Shown: positions 1 through 8,532 of the stretch, piece by piece | Layout: every line of letters begins with the position of its first letter | Position numbering within the stretch: the stretch's first letter is position 1 | Assembly: GCA_964368875.1 (NCBI GenBank) | Contig: CAYJDG010000039.1 | Span: forward strand, 1 to 19,103 | Reading direction: 5' to 3' | Origin: CAYJDG01 sp964368875 | GTDB lineage: Bacteria; Pseudomonadota; Alphaproteobacteria; Micavibrionales; Micavibrionaceae | DNA length: 19,103 nt | Program-made: the position numbers and the translations under genes | Notes under the pieces: model-generated | What the model saw: only the letters and a program-made list of their open reading frames with translations | Told to the model about the DNA's origin: nothing | Database searches by the model: none

Positions 1-1687
1 CCCGGGCCAGTTGCAGGCGGGTCGCCTTGAGGCGGTCGAAGAGCGCTTTGTCTTCTGCCGTTTCCAGACTGTTCACCGGATTTTCGTTGGCGGAGCCGCG
101 CTCGCGCCGTGGTTCGGTCTTGCGCGGCAGGCGGAGTTGCAGAGTTGCCTTCTCTTTCAAAAAACGAGAACCATCCGGAGTGATTTTAACGGAGCTGTAT
201 TCTTCCATATCGACATGCAGGAGATTGGCGGCGACGAGTTGCCGCATAAAACTTTCCCAGACTTTGCGGTCGTGATCAGCCCCAATCGCCCATGTGCTTA
301 AGGACGCATGATTGTGCTTGTCGGTTTGCGCCGTTGGCACGCCGAGAAGTACGTCGATGACATGTTTGGTACCGAACATCTGGCCGGTGCGGTAGACGCA
401 GGAAAGAATTTTCTGCGCCGCGAGCGTGCCGTCAGTGGTTTCCGGCGGAGCGAGGCAGGTATCACAGTTGTTACAGGTTCCACTGTCATCGCCGAAATAC
501 TTGAGCAGAATCTGGCGACGGCAATTTGCGGCTTCGCAATAGCCGAGCAGGGCGCCGAGTTTGCCGTGTTCAAGGCGTTTCTGCTCTTCCGGTGCATTTG
601 AGTTCGCAATCATCTGACGGCGGAGCGCCACATCCTGTAGGCCGTAACACATCCAAGCAATCGCGGGCAGGCCGTCACGTCCGGCGCGGCCCGTTTCCTG
701 ATAATAGGCTTCGATATTGGACGGCAGGTCGATATGCGCGACAAAACGCACATCTGGTTTGTTGATGCCCATGCCGAAGGCGATGGTTGCGACCATGATG
801 ACCGCTTCTTCTTTGAGAAAGCGGTTCTGGTTCGAGGCGCGCACGGACGCATCCAGTCCGGCATGGTAGGGCAGGGCAAGATACCCTTCTTTCTGAAGAG
901 CTTCGGCCATTTCATCGGTCTTGCGGCGCGAGAGACAATATATGATCCCGCTTTCACCTTTGCGTGGTTCCAGAAAATCAAGCAACTGGCGCTTGGGATT
1001 ATTTTTGACCACCACTTCATAGCGGATATTGGGACGGTCAAAGCCGGAGACGAACAATTCGGAGAGTTTGAGCTGCTCCATGATGTCGCGCCGGGTCGGA
1101 ACATCGGCGGAGGCGGTGGTGGCGATACAGGGCACGCTTGGATAGCGGCTGCGCAGCATCGAGAGGGCGCGGTATTCAGGGCGGAAATCATGCCCCCATT
1201 GCGACACGCAGTGCGCCTCGTCGATAGCGAAGAGCACGATTTCAAGATTATCCAGCAGATCGAGCATCGGGTCGGTCATGATGCGCTCAGGCGCGATATA
1301 GATCAGATCGAGCTGCCCGGATCGCAGTTCACGCAGAACCTTCGAGCTTTCGCCGCTCTCCAGGCCTGAGTGCAAGGCAGCGGCACGAATGCCGAGTTCA
1401 GTCAGCGCACTGACCTGATCCTGCATCAGCGCGATGAGCGGTGAGACGACCACGCCGACACCGGGGCGGCAGAGCGCAGGAATTTGATAGCATAGAGATT
1501 TTCCGGCTCCAGTTGGCATCAGCGTGCAGCAGCTGCCGCCATTCATGACATAGTCGATGACATCTTTTTGCTGGCTGCGAAACGCATCATAGCCGAAGAC
1601 GGTTTTAAGGACTGTCTCGGGGGTTGGATGTGCAGGGGATGGGGCGGCAGAGGGTATCAACGCAGAATCCTTAGGAATTTCTGCCAT
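1..1687 (-). CDS. recQ: ATP-dependent DNA helicase RecQ (3' end beyond window)
   Basis: Superfamily-2 3'-5' DNA helicase that unwinds recombination and stalled-fork intermediates. The reading frame is open from an ATG at 1687 to the left edge, giving 562 residues. Visible motifs are Walker A TGAGKS (59-64), DEAH (156-159) and the motif VI region ETGRAGRDG (331-339). The RecQ zinc-binding Cys set follows at C389, C405, C408 and C411 (CNNCDTC), then a winged-helix (RQC) region. Family members are about 600 residues, so a C-terminal HRDC domain, if present, lies off the edge. The ATG has no clear Shine-Dalgarno. An in-frame GTG at 1714 is preceded by AAGGA 8 nt upstream and would add nine residues, so the start is uncertain. 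It is divergent from the phosphate-uptake genes. The identification is certain; start and C-terminus are not. Confidence 0.95.
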   Translation of the reverse strand, partial: MAEIPKDSALIPSAAPSPAHPTPETVLKTVFGYDAFRSQQKDVIDYVMNGGSCCTLMPTGAGKSLCYQIPALCRPGVGVVVSPLIALMQDQVSALTELGIRAAALHSGLESGESSKVLRELRSGQLDLIYIAPERIMTDPMLDLLDNLEIVLFAIDEAHCVSQWGHDFRPEYRALSMLRSRYPSVPCIATTASADVPTRRDIMEQLKLSELFVSGFDRPNIRYEVVVKNNPKRQLLDFLEPRKGESGIIYCLSRRKTDEMAEALQKEGYLALPYHAGLDASVRASNQNRFLKEEAVIMVATIAFGMGINKPDVRFVAHIDLPSNIEAYYQETGRAGRDGLPAIAWMCYGLQDVALRRQMIANSNAPEEQKRLEHGKLGALLGYCEAANCRRQILLKYFGDDSGTCNNCDTCLAPPETTDGTLAAQKILSCVYRTGQMFGTKHVIDVLLGVPTAQTDKHNHASLSTWAIGADHDRKVWESFMRQLVAANLLHVDMEEYSSVKITPDGSRFLKEKATLQLRLPRKTEPRRERGSANENPVNSLETAEDKALFDRLKATRLQLAR

Positions 1688-1771
1688 ACTAGCAGGGGAA
1701 GGCGTAAATCCCACAGGGATTATCCTTGATTCTCTTTATTTATCAGCAGGAATGGTGTATTCGCATGGGCC

Positions 1772-2404
1772 ATGAAACTTGCAAATCTCTTCCCCAGCGA
1801 AGATAAATTTTACCGTCTCCTTGAACAGCAGGCCGCGCATGCGCTGGTTTGTGCGCAGGAGCTGAAAAAATTCATGGACAGCGATGATGACGAGGGCCGC
1901 ATTCGTGCGGCGGCAGCCATTGACGCAGTCCGGGCAAATGCCAAATCGGTCGCGGCGGATACGACTTCGGAATTATGCCGCTCGTTCATCACTCCATTCG
2001 ACCGTGAAGACATTCAGGATTTCTCGGACCTGATGTATAAAATTCCCAAGATCATCCAGAAAGTGAAAGACCGCATCCTGATGCACGGCATCAAAAAGGA
2101 AGGCGATTTCATCCGTCAGGTCGATCTGATTTTACAGGAAGCGCAGATAACCGAAACGCTTGTAACTGCCTTGACCAGCGGTAAAGGTAGCAAAGGCGTA
2201 ATGGAAGGTGTCAATCACCTCCGCGAGCTTGAGCAAAAAGGTGACGAGGTTCGCAACGAATTGATGGTTGCTCTGTTCAAAAGCGACCGCGACATTCGCG
2301 ATATTCTGCTGCGCCGTGATATTTACGATATGCTGGAGAAGGTCGTTGACCGTTTCCGTGATGCCGCAGGCGTCGCGCTCCAGATCGTCCTTAAGCACAG
2401 CTAA
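1772..2404 (+). CDS. DUF47 family (PhoU-like) accessory protein of Pit phosphate transporter
   Basis: A 210-residue all-helical protein of the DUF47/PhoU-like family. In many bacteria such proteins are encoded beside PiT permeases and are thought to modulate phosphate uptake in the cytoplasm. The N-terminus (KLANLFPSEDKFYRLLEQQA) and the long charged helices, with the ELEQKGDE segment near residue 150, are typical. It is about the usual family length and has no signal peptide or membrane segment. The stop is 12 bp before the pit start, so the two are almost certainly co-transcribed. The ATG at 1772 has no strong ribosome-binding site, but the protein start matches family N-termini. I saw no recognisable Pho box in the 84-bp gap upstream. 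Confidence 0.9.
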   Translation: MKLANLFPSEDKFYRLLEQQAAHALVCAQELKKFMDSDDDEGRIRAAAAIDAVRANAKSVAADTTSELCRSFITPFDREDIQDFSDLMYKIPKIIQKVKDRILMHGIKKEGDFIRQVDLILQEAQITETLVTALTSGKGSKGVMEGVNHLRELEQKGDEVRNELMVALFKSDRDIRDILLRRDIYDMLEKVVDRFRDAAGVALQIVLKHS

Positions 2405-2416
2405 AGGGACGCCCCT

Positions 2417-3421
2417 GTGGAAATTGCCATTGTCCTTCTCGTCATCGCGGTTGTCCTGACGCTGATCTTCGATTTCATCAACGGCTTTCATGACGCGGCC
2501 AACGCGATTGCCACGGTTGTTTCAACCAAAGTGCTCAGTCCGCGCACTGCTGTCATCATGGGCGCCTTGTTCAACCTGATCGGCGCGATGCTGGGCGTTG
2601 AAGTGGCGGCAACCATCGGCAAAGGTCTGGTAGATGGAGCCAGTATTACGATCCAGACAATTTTATGTACCGTGATCGCTGCAATCGCGTGGAATTTGAT
2701 CACGTGGTGGAAGGGCCTACCGAGCAGCTCATCTCATGCTATTATTGGCTCGCTGCTTGGTGCGACATTTTTTTCGGCGCAAGGTGGCTGGGACAGCATT
2801 ATGGGCACGGCGGTTCTGCACAAGGTTCTGATCCCCATGCTGATGTCGCCAGTTCTTGGCATCACTGTGGGGTTTATCCTGATGCTTGTTCTGACATGGG
2901 GTTTTTACAAACAACCCTTAGGTCGTACCAATTCGATATTCGCAAAACTACAGATTTTTTCTGCCGGGTTCATGGCGCTGAACCACGGGCAGAACGACGC
3001 GCAGAAATCGATGGGCATTATCGCGCTGGCCTTGATGCTCACCTTTCCGGGTGAAGCCTTCACGGTCCCGCTGTGGGTCAAGCTCTCCTGTGCCGCTGCT
3101 ATGTGTCTTGGCACGATGTCGGGCGGGTGGCGTATCATTCGCACGATGGGTTCAAAGATGATCAAGCTTCAGCCGATCCATGGGTTCGCCGCTGAAACCA
3201 CGGCTTCGATGATTATTGCCGGGGCCTCTCATTTCGGCATTCCGGTCAGCACGACGCAGGTGATTACGACCTCAATTATGGGTGTAGGAGCCGCCAAACG
3301 CTTCTCTGCCATGCGCTGGGGCGTGGTCGGGCGGATCATCTGGGCGTGGGTTTTAACCATCCCGCTGACGTTCCTGTTCGCAGGTGCACTCATGGAAATC
3401 TATAAATTCCTTTCTTTTTAG
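2417..3421 (+). CDS. pit: Inorganic phosphate transporter, PiT family
   Basis: A low-affinity, ion-coupled phosphate permease of the inner membrane, 334 residues and strongly hydrophobic, with about ten membrane segments. The two inverted PiT signature repeats are visible: DFINGFHDAANA near residues 19-30, and in the C-terminal half ALNHGQNDAQKS together with GIPVSTTQVI. The start is a GTG with AAAGGGA about 8 nt upstream. The gene follows the DUF47 protein by 12 bp and precedes nagB by 24 bp, so the three probably form one transcript. The PiT family assignment is firm. Whether the driving ion is H+ or Na+ cannot be read from the sequence. Confidence 0.95.
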   Translation: MEIAIVLLVIAVVLTLIFDFINGFHDAANAIATVVSTKVLSPRTAVIMGALFNLIGAMLGVEVAATIGKGLVDGASITIQTILCTVIAAIAWNLITWWKGLPSSSSHAIIGSLLGATFFSAQGGWDSIMGTAVLHKVLIPMLMSPVLGITVGFILMLVLTWGFYKQPLGRTNSIFAKLQIFSAGFMALNHGQNDAQKSMGIIALALMLTFPGEAFTVPLWVKLSCAAAMCLGTMSGGWRIIRTMGSKMIKLQPIHGFAAETTASMIIAGASHFGIPVSTTQVITTSIMGVGAAKRFSAMRWGVVGRIIWAWVLTIPLTFLFAGALMEIYKFLSF

Positions 3422-3445
3422 GCCGTCTTTATTCAAGATTGAGGG

Positions 3446-4153
3446 ATGCCATATAATATCATCGCAACTGCAGAGGCCGATCATGGTCATCAGGCGCGGC
3501 GGGCCTTTTGCCAGACTTTGGCAAGCGTTCCGCATTTGCCGAAAGTCATTCTGCCAACAGGCTCATCGCCTGCACCGTTTTATCAGTCGCTCCGCGATCA
3601 TCCATCGATCCCATCATTCTCCTATTTACAACTAGATGAATATCTCGGGCTTGATGTTCGTGACAAACGTCTGTTCTCGAAGTGGCTGGATCGGGATGTT
3701 CTTAATCCGCTCAATATTCAAAACCGTATGATCTTTAACAGCGCTGCCAATCCTGACGACGAAGTGCGCCGAATTCTTGCTTGGTACAAGCAGCATGGTG
3801 CGGCTGATATGGCGGTGATCGGGATCGGTCTCAATGGACATATCGGCTTTAACGAGCCGGGCAGCAGTTTTGACTCACGTGCGCGTGTCGTGACGCTAAC
3901 ACCTGAAACGATTGCCGCAAACCAGTCTTACTGGAACGGTGGAAAAGTCCCAACGCGTGCGATTACGCTCGGCATCGCCGACTTGAAGGAAGTGGAGCAT
4001 ACAATCCTGCTGGTACGCGGAGCTGCGAAAGCGGAAATTCTATACAGGGCATTGCACGGCCCGGTCACGCCAGAGGTTCCAGCATCCTACCTTCAGCAAC
4101 AGCGCAACCTGATCATTGTTGCCGATCGGCCTGCTTTGGCAATGATGCCTTAA
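3446..4153 (+). CDS. nagB: Glucosamine-6-phosphate deaminase (NagB family)
   Basis: Cytoplasmic enzyme converting glucosamine 6-phosphate to fructose 6-phosphate and ammonia, feeding amino sugars into glycolysis. At 235 residues it is slightly short for the family (about 240-266). Motifs seen are the phosphate loop LPTGSSP (36-42), LDEY with the catalytic Asp (63-66), and GIGLNGHIGFNEPG (126-139) with the active-site His132 and Glu137; Asn at 130 is normal in many NagB proteins. The related 6-phosphogluconolactonases usually lack this exact NGHIGFNEPG block, so deaminase is preferred. The purine tract GAGGG touches the ATG directly, an unusually short ribosome-site spacing, so translation may depend on coupling to pit. 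It converges on the asparaginase-like gene with a 4-bp gap and no terminator. Confidence 0.88.
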   Translation: MPYNIIATAEADHGHQARRAFCQTLASVPHLPKVILPTGSSPAPFYQSLRDHPSIPSFSYLQLDEYLGLDVRDKRLFSKWLDRDVLNPLNIQNRMIFNSAANPDDEVRRILAWYKQHGAADMAVIGIGLNGHIGFNEPGSSFDSRARVVTLTPETIAANQSYWNGGKVPTRAITLGIADLKEVEHTILLVRGAAKAEILYRALHGPVTPEVPASYLQQQRNLIIVADRPALAMMP

Positions 4154-4157
4154 CACA

Positions 4158-4688
4158 TCAGACTTTATAAAACTTCTTTTCTTCAAAATTCTTGCGAATC
4201 TTAGTGCACGGCAAAAACAGGTCGTGCATGGCGATGTATATATTTGGCTTTGCCTGTGGCTCAGAAAGCAGTGCAAGGCGCAGGTTGGCTATGCCGTCTG
4301 ATCTATCCGCATTTGCAAGGGGCCATATTGCGCCAGTGAAAACTACCGGACAATCCACCTGATTATGTAGACGCTGTGCCAGATCCTGTGCGACGTCGGT
4401 CATGCAATCCGTACCAATGGTGACGATAATTCGTTGGTAGTCCGACCCTTTGGTCAGAACAGTTCGCTCAAGTATCATGCGATCATGTTCGCTGATGAAC
4501 TTACTATCCTTGTTACAAATTTCGTTATAGTGCAGCTCAATATCGAGTCCCGAATGGTGGGCGATATTTTCCAGGGCCTTTGCTGCGCGATGATCGTCTG
4601 TTGCGGTTGAATGAACCGGAGGTTCGCTGTTTTCAGGATAAGCTGCCGCATCAATCGTGCCTCCTGTGCTTAATACCAGTACTTTCAT
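4158..4688 (-). CDS. Single-domain asparaginase-like protein
   Basis: A 176-residue protein matching only the N-terminal domain of L-asparaginases. It has the nucleophile motif STGGTID (Thr11) and GTDCMTD (Thr93, Asp94). The VFTGAIWP…SDGIANL block (116-135) and the ending IYIAMHDLFLP…IRKN match a known family of one-domain asparaginase-like proteins of unknown role. The C-terminal domain that completes the active site of true asparaginases is absent. The catalytic Lys expected just before PVV (DKPVV) is Cys113 here (DCPVV). Amidase activity is therefore doubtful. Its ATG is 2 bp after the mutS stop, and the ribosome-binding site AGAGGA lies within the last mutS codons, so it is translationally coupled to mutS. 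Confidence 0.8.
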   Translation of the reverse strand: MKVLVLSTGGTIDAAAYPENSEPPVHSTATDDHRAAKALENIAHHSGLDIELHYNEICNKDSKFISEHDRMILERTVLTKGSDYQRIIVTIGTDCMTDVAQDLAQRLHNQVDCPVVFTGAIWPLANADRSDGIANLRLALLSEPQAKPNIYIAMHDLFLPCTKIRKNFEEKKFYKV

Positions 4689-4690
4689 TT

Positions 4691-7363
4691 CTATCCTCTA
4701 CTCATTTCCTTCAATGAATAGAGGATATCAAGAGCTTCACGGGGACTGACTTGATCAATATCAAGCGAAGCAAGTTTTTCCTGTAATAAAGACTTTTTGG
4801 CGGGGGCAGGTTTGGCGCTGAGCTGGAAAAGCGGCAATTCACTGCCTTTGGTGATACGCGCAGTCTTGCCTTCCTGTTCAAGCAGGGCGAGGACCTGCTC
4901 TGACCGGGCAATCACATCGTCGGGCAGCCCGGCGAGTTTAGCAACGTGAATGCCGTAAGAACGGTCGGCGGTGCCTTTGCCGACGCTATGCAGAAAGATG
5001 ATGTCGTCGTTCCATTCCTTGACCTGCATCGTATAACACGCAAGCGCTGGAAGTTTGCCCTGCAGGCTGGTCAGTTCGTGATAGTGCGTGGCGAACAGGC
5101 TGCGGCATTTATTGGCGCTGTGCAGGTACTCAAGACATGCCCACGCAATCGAGAGACCATCAAAGGTTGCCGTACCGCGCCCGATTTCATCGAGAATAAC
5201 GAGGGAGCGGTCGCTGGCCTGATTGAGGATGGCCGCGGTTTCAACCATCTCCATCATAAAGGTGGAACGGCCACGGGCAAGATCGTCAGCGGCCCCGACG
5301 CGGCTGAAAACTTTATCGACGATACCGATACGGGCGGCTTTGGCAGGAACATACAGGCCTGCCTGCGCGAGAATGACGATCAGGGCGTTCTGGCGGAGAA
5401 AGGTCGACTTACCTGCCATGTTCGGCCCGGTGAGGAGCCAAAGACGCTGGTCGCCGGAGAGATCGCAATTATTGGGCGTAAAACTTTGGGCCTGCTGACG
5501 CAAAGCCTGTTCCACAACCGGGTGACGCCCACCTTCGATGTGAAAATCGCGCGACGTATCCAGAACCGGGCGCGCGTAGTCGCCATCAATAGCAAGGTCT
5601 GCGGTCGCGGCGGCCACATCGAGAGCGGCGAGCGTTTGCGCCTGAGTGAAGATAATGTCGGCAAGCGCAGCGCATTCAGCGACCAGTTGCGCAAAGAACT
5701 CTTCTTCGAGCGCGAGGGATTTTTCAGCGGCAGAGGAAATATCGCGCTCAAGATCGGCGAGTTCCGGCGTGGTAAACCGCACCGCGTTGGCCATTGTCTG
5801 GCGATGGATGAATGGGTTCTCCGGACTTTGTTCATTGCGGTTGGCCGCTGAGATCAGCATTTTATCCGCACGCTTGGCCGGGACTTCGATGAAATAGCCG
5901 AGAATATTGTTATGCGTGATCTTGAGACTGTCGATGCCGGTATCGGCGGTGTATTTGGCCTGAAGTTCCGCCATCAGTTTGCGGCTGTGGTCGCGCACAT
6001 CGCGCAGGTGGTCGAGATCGGGCGAATAGCCGGGGCGGATAAAACCGCCATCGCGTGCGAGTACCGGCGGCGAGTCCGTTAGCGCGTTGGCAAGGCGGTC
6101 GCGGAAGGAATTGAGTGCGGCTGTGGGTTGCAGCGCGTCGACATGCGCTTGCAGGGCTGGGGCCTGATCGCGCATCAGGGTGCGGATGATGTCAGCTTGT
6201 TCAAGACCTTCGCGGAGCGCCATCAAATCCCGCGGTCCGCCGCGATTCATCGACAGACGGGCAAGCGAGCGCTCCATATCCGGAACACGCTTCAGTTCCG
6301 CGCGCACCGTTTTCATCAGGTCGGAATTTTTGATAAAGGCTGCGGCTTCATCGAGACGCTGGTTGATCAGGCCTACATCGCGCAACGGGGCGGCGAGACG
6401 CGTTTGTAATAGGCGTGCTCCGGTGCCGGTTACAGTGCGGTCAATGCTGGCGAGTAAAGTGCCTTGGCGCTCGCCCGCAAGTGTGCGGAGGATTTCAAGG
6501 TTCTTGAGCGTGAACGGATCGATTTCCAGCACGGCATCGGCGGAAATCTGGCGCGGGCGCATCAGGTGCGGGCGTTCGCCTTTTTGGGTGCGCTCGATAT
6601 ATTGAATAAGCGCACCTGCCGCCGCGATCTCGGCGCGGCTAAAGGCTCCGAAGCTGTCGAGCGTTTTGACGGCGAACATATCTTCAAGCCGTTTCCTTGC
6701 ATTATCATGATCGAATGCCTGCGTTGCCTGCGGTGTCAGTTTGACTGCGAAGGGGGCAAGGTGATCGTGGCCGCGCAGGCTCTCGGGGATCAGGATCTCG
6801 GACGGATCGATGCGTTGCAGGGTACCATAAATGCGTTCATCGCTCAGTGGCTGAACAAAAAATTCGCAGGTTGAAAGATCAAGCCAGGCTAGACCCAAGA
6901 CACCTGCAACTGTGGCAATAGCTGCAAGATAGTTGTTTGACTTGGCATCGAGCAAATTGTCTTCGGTCAGAGTGCCTGGTGTCACAACGCGCACGACTTC
7001 GCGGGTGACGAGGGCCTTATACCCACCGCGTTTCTTGGCCTGCTCGGGTGTTTCGACCTGTTCACAGATTGCGACTTTATGTCCGGCCTGAATCAGTTTT
7101 GCGAGATACGGCTCGAATGCATGGAACGGCACACCGCACATCGGGATTTCATCGCCCTGATTTTTACCGCGGCGGGTGAGGGTGATGTCGAGGACGGCGG
7201 ACGCTTTGAGCGCATCTTCAAAAAACAACTCATAGAAATCGCCCATCCGGTAAAACACCAGACAATCGGGATGCTGAGCTTTCACAGAATGATACTGCGC
7301 CATCATCGGCGTATGGCCGTCGGCGATATAATCGTCGGCTGTTTTCTGACTGGCTGAGGTCAC
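4691..7363 (-). CDS. mutS: DNA mismatch repair ATPase MutS
   Basis: Recognises base mismatches and small loops and recruits MutL. It is 890 residues, a full-length MutS. The N-terminal mismatch-binding domain carries the Phe-X-Glu reading motif within MGDFYELFFEDA (about residues 40-51). Connector, core/lever and clamp domains follow. The C-terminal ATPase has Walker A GPNMAGKST near 646-654, Walker B DEIGRGTATFDG near 723-734 and the ATHYHEL switch region. The start is GTG with GGAG about 11 nt upstream; no nearer alternative precedes the conserved MMAQYHSVK block. A promoter TTGTTT-N18-TATACT lies just upstream. The downstream asparaginase-like gene is coupled to it. Confidence 0.98.
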   Translation of the reverse strand: MTSASQKTADDYIADGHTPMMAQYHSVKAQHPDCLVFYRMGDFYELFFEDALKASAVLDITLTRRGKNQGDEIPMCGVPFHAFEPYLAKLIQAGHKVAICEQVETPEQAKKRGGYKALVTREVVRVVTPGTLTEDNLLDAKSNNYLAAIATVAGVLGLAWLDLSTCEFFVQPLSDERIYGTLQRIDPSEILIPESLRGHDHLAPFAVKLTPQATQAFDHDNARKRLEDMFAVKTLDSFGAFSRAEIAAAGALIQYIERTQKGERPHLMRPRQISADAVLEIDPFTLKNLEILRTLAGERQGTLLASIDRTVTGTGARLLQTRLAAPLRDVGLINQRLDEAAAFIKNSDLMKTVRAELKRVPDMERSLARLSMNRGGPRDLMALREGLEQADIIRTLMRDQAPALQAHVDALQPTAALNSFRDRLANALTDSPPVLARDGGFIRPGYSPDLDHLRDVRDHSRKLMAELQAKYTADTGIDSLKITHNNILGYFIEVPAKRADKMLISAANRNEQSPENPFIHRQTMANAVRFTTPELADLERDISSAAEKSLALEEEFFAQLVAECAALADIIFTQAQTLAALDVAAATADLAIDGDYARPVLDTSRDFHIEGGRHPVVEQALRQQAQSFTPNNCDLSGDQRLWLLTGPNMAGKSTFLRQNALIVILAQAGLYVPAKAARIGIVDKVFSRVGAADDLARGRSTFMMEMVETAAILNQASDRSLVILDEIGRGTATFDGLSIAWACLEYLHSANKCRSLFATHYHELTSLQGKLPALACYTMQVKEWNDDIIFLHSVGKGTADRSYGIHVAKLAGLPDDVIARSEQVLALLEQEGKTARITKGSELPLFQLSAKPAPAKKSLLQEKLASLDIDQVSPREALDILYSLKEMSRG

Positions 7364-7388
7364 GTTTCTATGGCTCCGGAGATGGCTC

Positions 7389-7418
7389 AGTATAGAAGAG
7401 TGCAGCGCCGCAAAACAA
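7389..7418 (-). promoter_or_regulatory. Predicted promoter of mutS
   Basis: On the minus strand TTGTTT (7418-7413) and TATACT (7394-7389) are separated by 18 bp and lie 26 bp upstream of the GTG start of mutS. The -10 matches the consensus at five of six positions. This is a sequence match only. Confidence 0.5.
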
Positions 7419-7457
7419 GGGATGGCGCGACTTTCATGGGATATTTCAGGGGATATC

Positions 7458-7478
7458 GTTATTTTTCTGGCAAATAAC
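7458..7478. promoter_or_regulatory. Inverted repeat upstream of the response regulator
   Basis: Perfect 7-bp inverted repeat GTTATTT / AAATAAC around a 7-nt loop, ending 40 bp before the start of the receiver-domain gene. It could be an operator or a small hairpin in a leader. No partner protein is identifiable. Confidence 0.3.
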
Positions 7479-7518
7479 CTGGGCCAGTGTTTGGATATGC
7501 ATCACAGGGAGAAAAAAA

Positions 7519-8016
7519 ATGAAAAACAGGGTGAATCTGGGGGCTGAATTTGCTGGGGGTGCGGATCAATCCGATCCGGTCGTGCTGGTAGTCGATGATA
7601 ATGACGATATCCGCGAACTTTCCGCCATGCTTCTGCAACAAGTTTATAAATTCAGCACAGTATACACCGCTGCGGATGGCGCAAGCGCTCTGAAAATTTT
7701 AGCTGACCATTCTGTCGATGTAATTGTGTCGGATATCAATATGCCGGGTATGGACGGTTTTGAAATGATCCGCCGTATCCGCGCCGACGCAAACCTCACT
7801 CACATCCCGGCCATTTTCATCAGTGGCAGAACTGGAAATGAAGAACCAATCCTCGCCAGTGGCGGTACGGCCTTTCTGGTCAAGGCCAGCTATCATGAGG
7901 ACGATCTTGCCATTCTGATCCGCAGACTTGCGGCCCAGAGCGCCTTAAATCGGGATCATATAGCTATGCCTGATGCTGCGGCTGAGGGACCTTTGCAGGC
8001 GCGTCGCCTGAGCTGA
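7519..8016 (+). CDS. Stand-alone response regulator receiver (REC) protein
   Basis: A 165-residue protein with one CheY-like receiver domain (about residues 21-140) and no DNA-binding or enzymatic output domain. The acidic pair Asp26-Asp27, phosphoacceptor Asp72 (SDINMPGMDG), Ser102 in the Thr/Ser switch position and Lys122 are all present, so it should be phosphorylatable. The tails (about 20 residues before and 25 after) are not recognisable domains. A good ribosome-binding site, GGGAG, lies 7-8 nt before the ATG. No histidine kinase is encoded in the window, so its partner is unknown; it may relay phosphate or act by protein contact. It converges on dut with a 3-bp gap. Confidence 0.9.
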   Translation: MKNRVNLGAEFAGGADQSDPVVLVVDDNDDIRELSAMLLQQVYKFSTVYTAADGASALKILADHSVDVIVSDINMPGMDGFEMIRRIRADANLTHIPAIFISGRTGNEEPILASGGTAFLVKASYHEDDLAILIRRLAAQSALNRDHIAMPDAAAEGPLQARRLS

Positions 8017-8019
8017 TCT

Positions 8020-8532
8020 CTACTTCGTTCCCGTCGATCCAAATCCGCCCGCGCCGCGTGCGGTTTCATCGAGGTCGGCAACCACAGTCCATTGCGCCTG
8101 AGTATAACGAGCAATGACCATTTGCGCGATGCGCATGCCGCGCTCGATGGTGAAGGCTTCTTTGCCGTGGTTGATCAGGATGGCTTTGATTTCGCCGCGG
8201 TAATCGGCATCGACAGTGCCGGGAGAGTTGAGGACGGTGACGCCGTTCTTGGCGGCGAGACCCGAGCGCGGGCGGATCTGGCATTCAAACCCGGCTGGAA
8301 GCGCAATCGACAATCCGGTCGGAACCATCGCATAGGCACCGGGTTCAAGCACGAGTGGCGCATCGATGGCGGCGACGATATCCATTCCGGCGGCCTGTGC
8401 GGTGGCGTAGGCGGGCAGGGGCAAATCCCTGGCGTGATCGAGAACCTTGAGCGCGATGCTGACCGAGGGTGAGGCGTTCATATCGTTGTTATTGGCGAGA
8501 TCTGTTTTGACGATTTGCTGGAACGGCGACAT
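8020..8532 (-). CDS. dut: Deoxyuridine 5'-triphosphate nucleotidohydrolase (dUTPase)
   Basis: Hydrolyses dUTP to dUMP and pyrophosphate, keeping uracil out of DNA and supplying dTMP synthesis; a cytoplasmic homotrimer. All five trimeric dUTPase motifs are seen, counting from the chosen start: I AGMD (48-51), II PRSG (88-91), III PGTVDADYRGE (104-114), IV RGMRIAQMV (131-139) and V GAGGFGSTG (160-168). The ATG at 8532 is chosen because CGAGG lies 6 nt upstream. It gives 170 residues and overlaps the end of coaBC by 44 nt. An ATG at 8565 lies further upstream. One at 8481, just after the coaBC stop, would fit the usual family N-terminus but has no ribosome-binding site. The coaBC–dut order is common in alphaproteobacteria. 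Confidence 0.95.
   Translation of the reverse strand: MSPFQQIVKTDLANNNDMNASPSVSIALKVLDHARDLPLPAYATAQAAGMDIVAAIDAPLVLEPGAYAMVPTGLSIALPAGFECQIRPRSGLAAKNGVTVLNSPGTVDADYRGEIKAILINHGKEAFTIERGMRIAQMVIARYTQAQWTVVADLDETARGAGGFGSTGTK

Noticed and set aside
298..1369. Open frames on both strands of the recQ region (610-1245 minus, 734-1369 plus)
   Set aside because: They are out-of-frame shadows. The real recQ frame is open from 1687 to the window edge and carries every helicase motif.
3446..4153. 6-phosphogluconolactonase as an alternative for the NagB-like gene
   Set aside because: The LDEY and NGHIGFNEPG blocks are those of glucosamine-6-phosphate deaminases.
4946..7357. Long plus-strand open frames under mutS, up to about 300 residues
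   Set aside because: The minus frame encodes full-length MutS with all motifs; the plus frames show no domain and reflect GC-rich codon bias.
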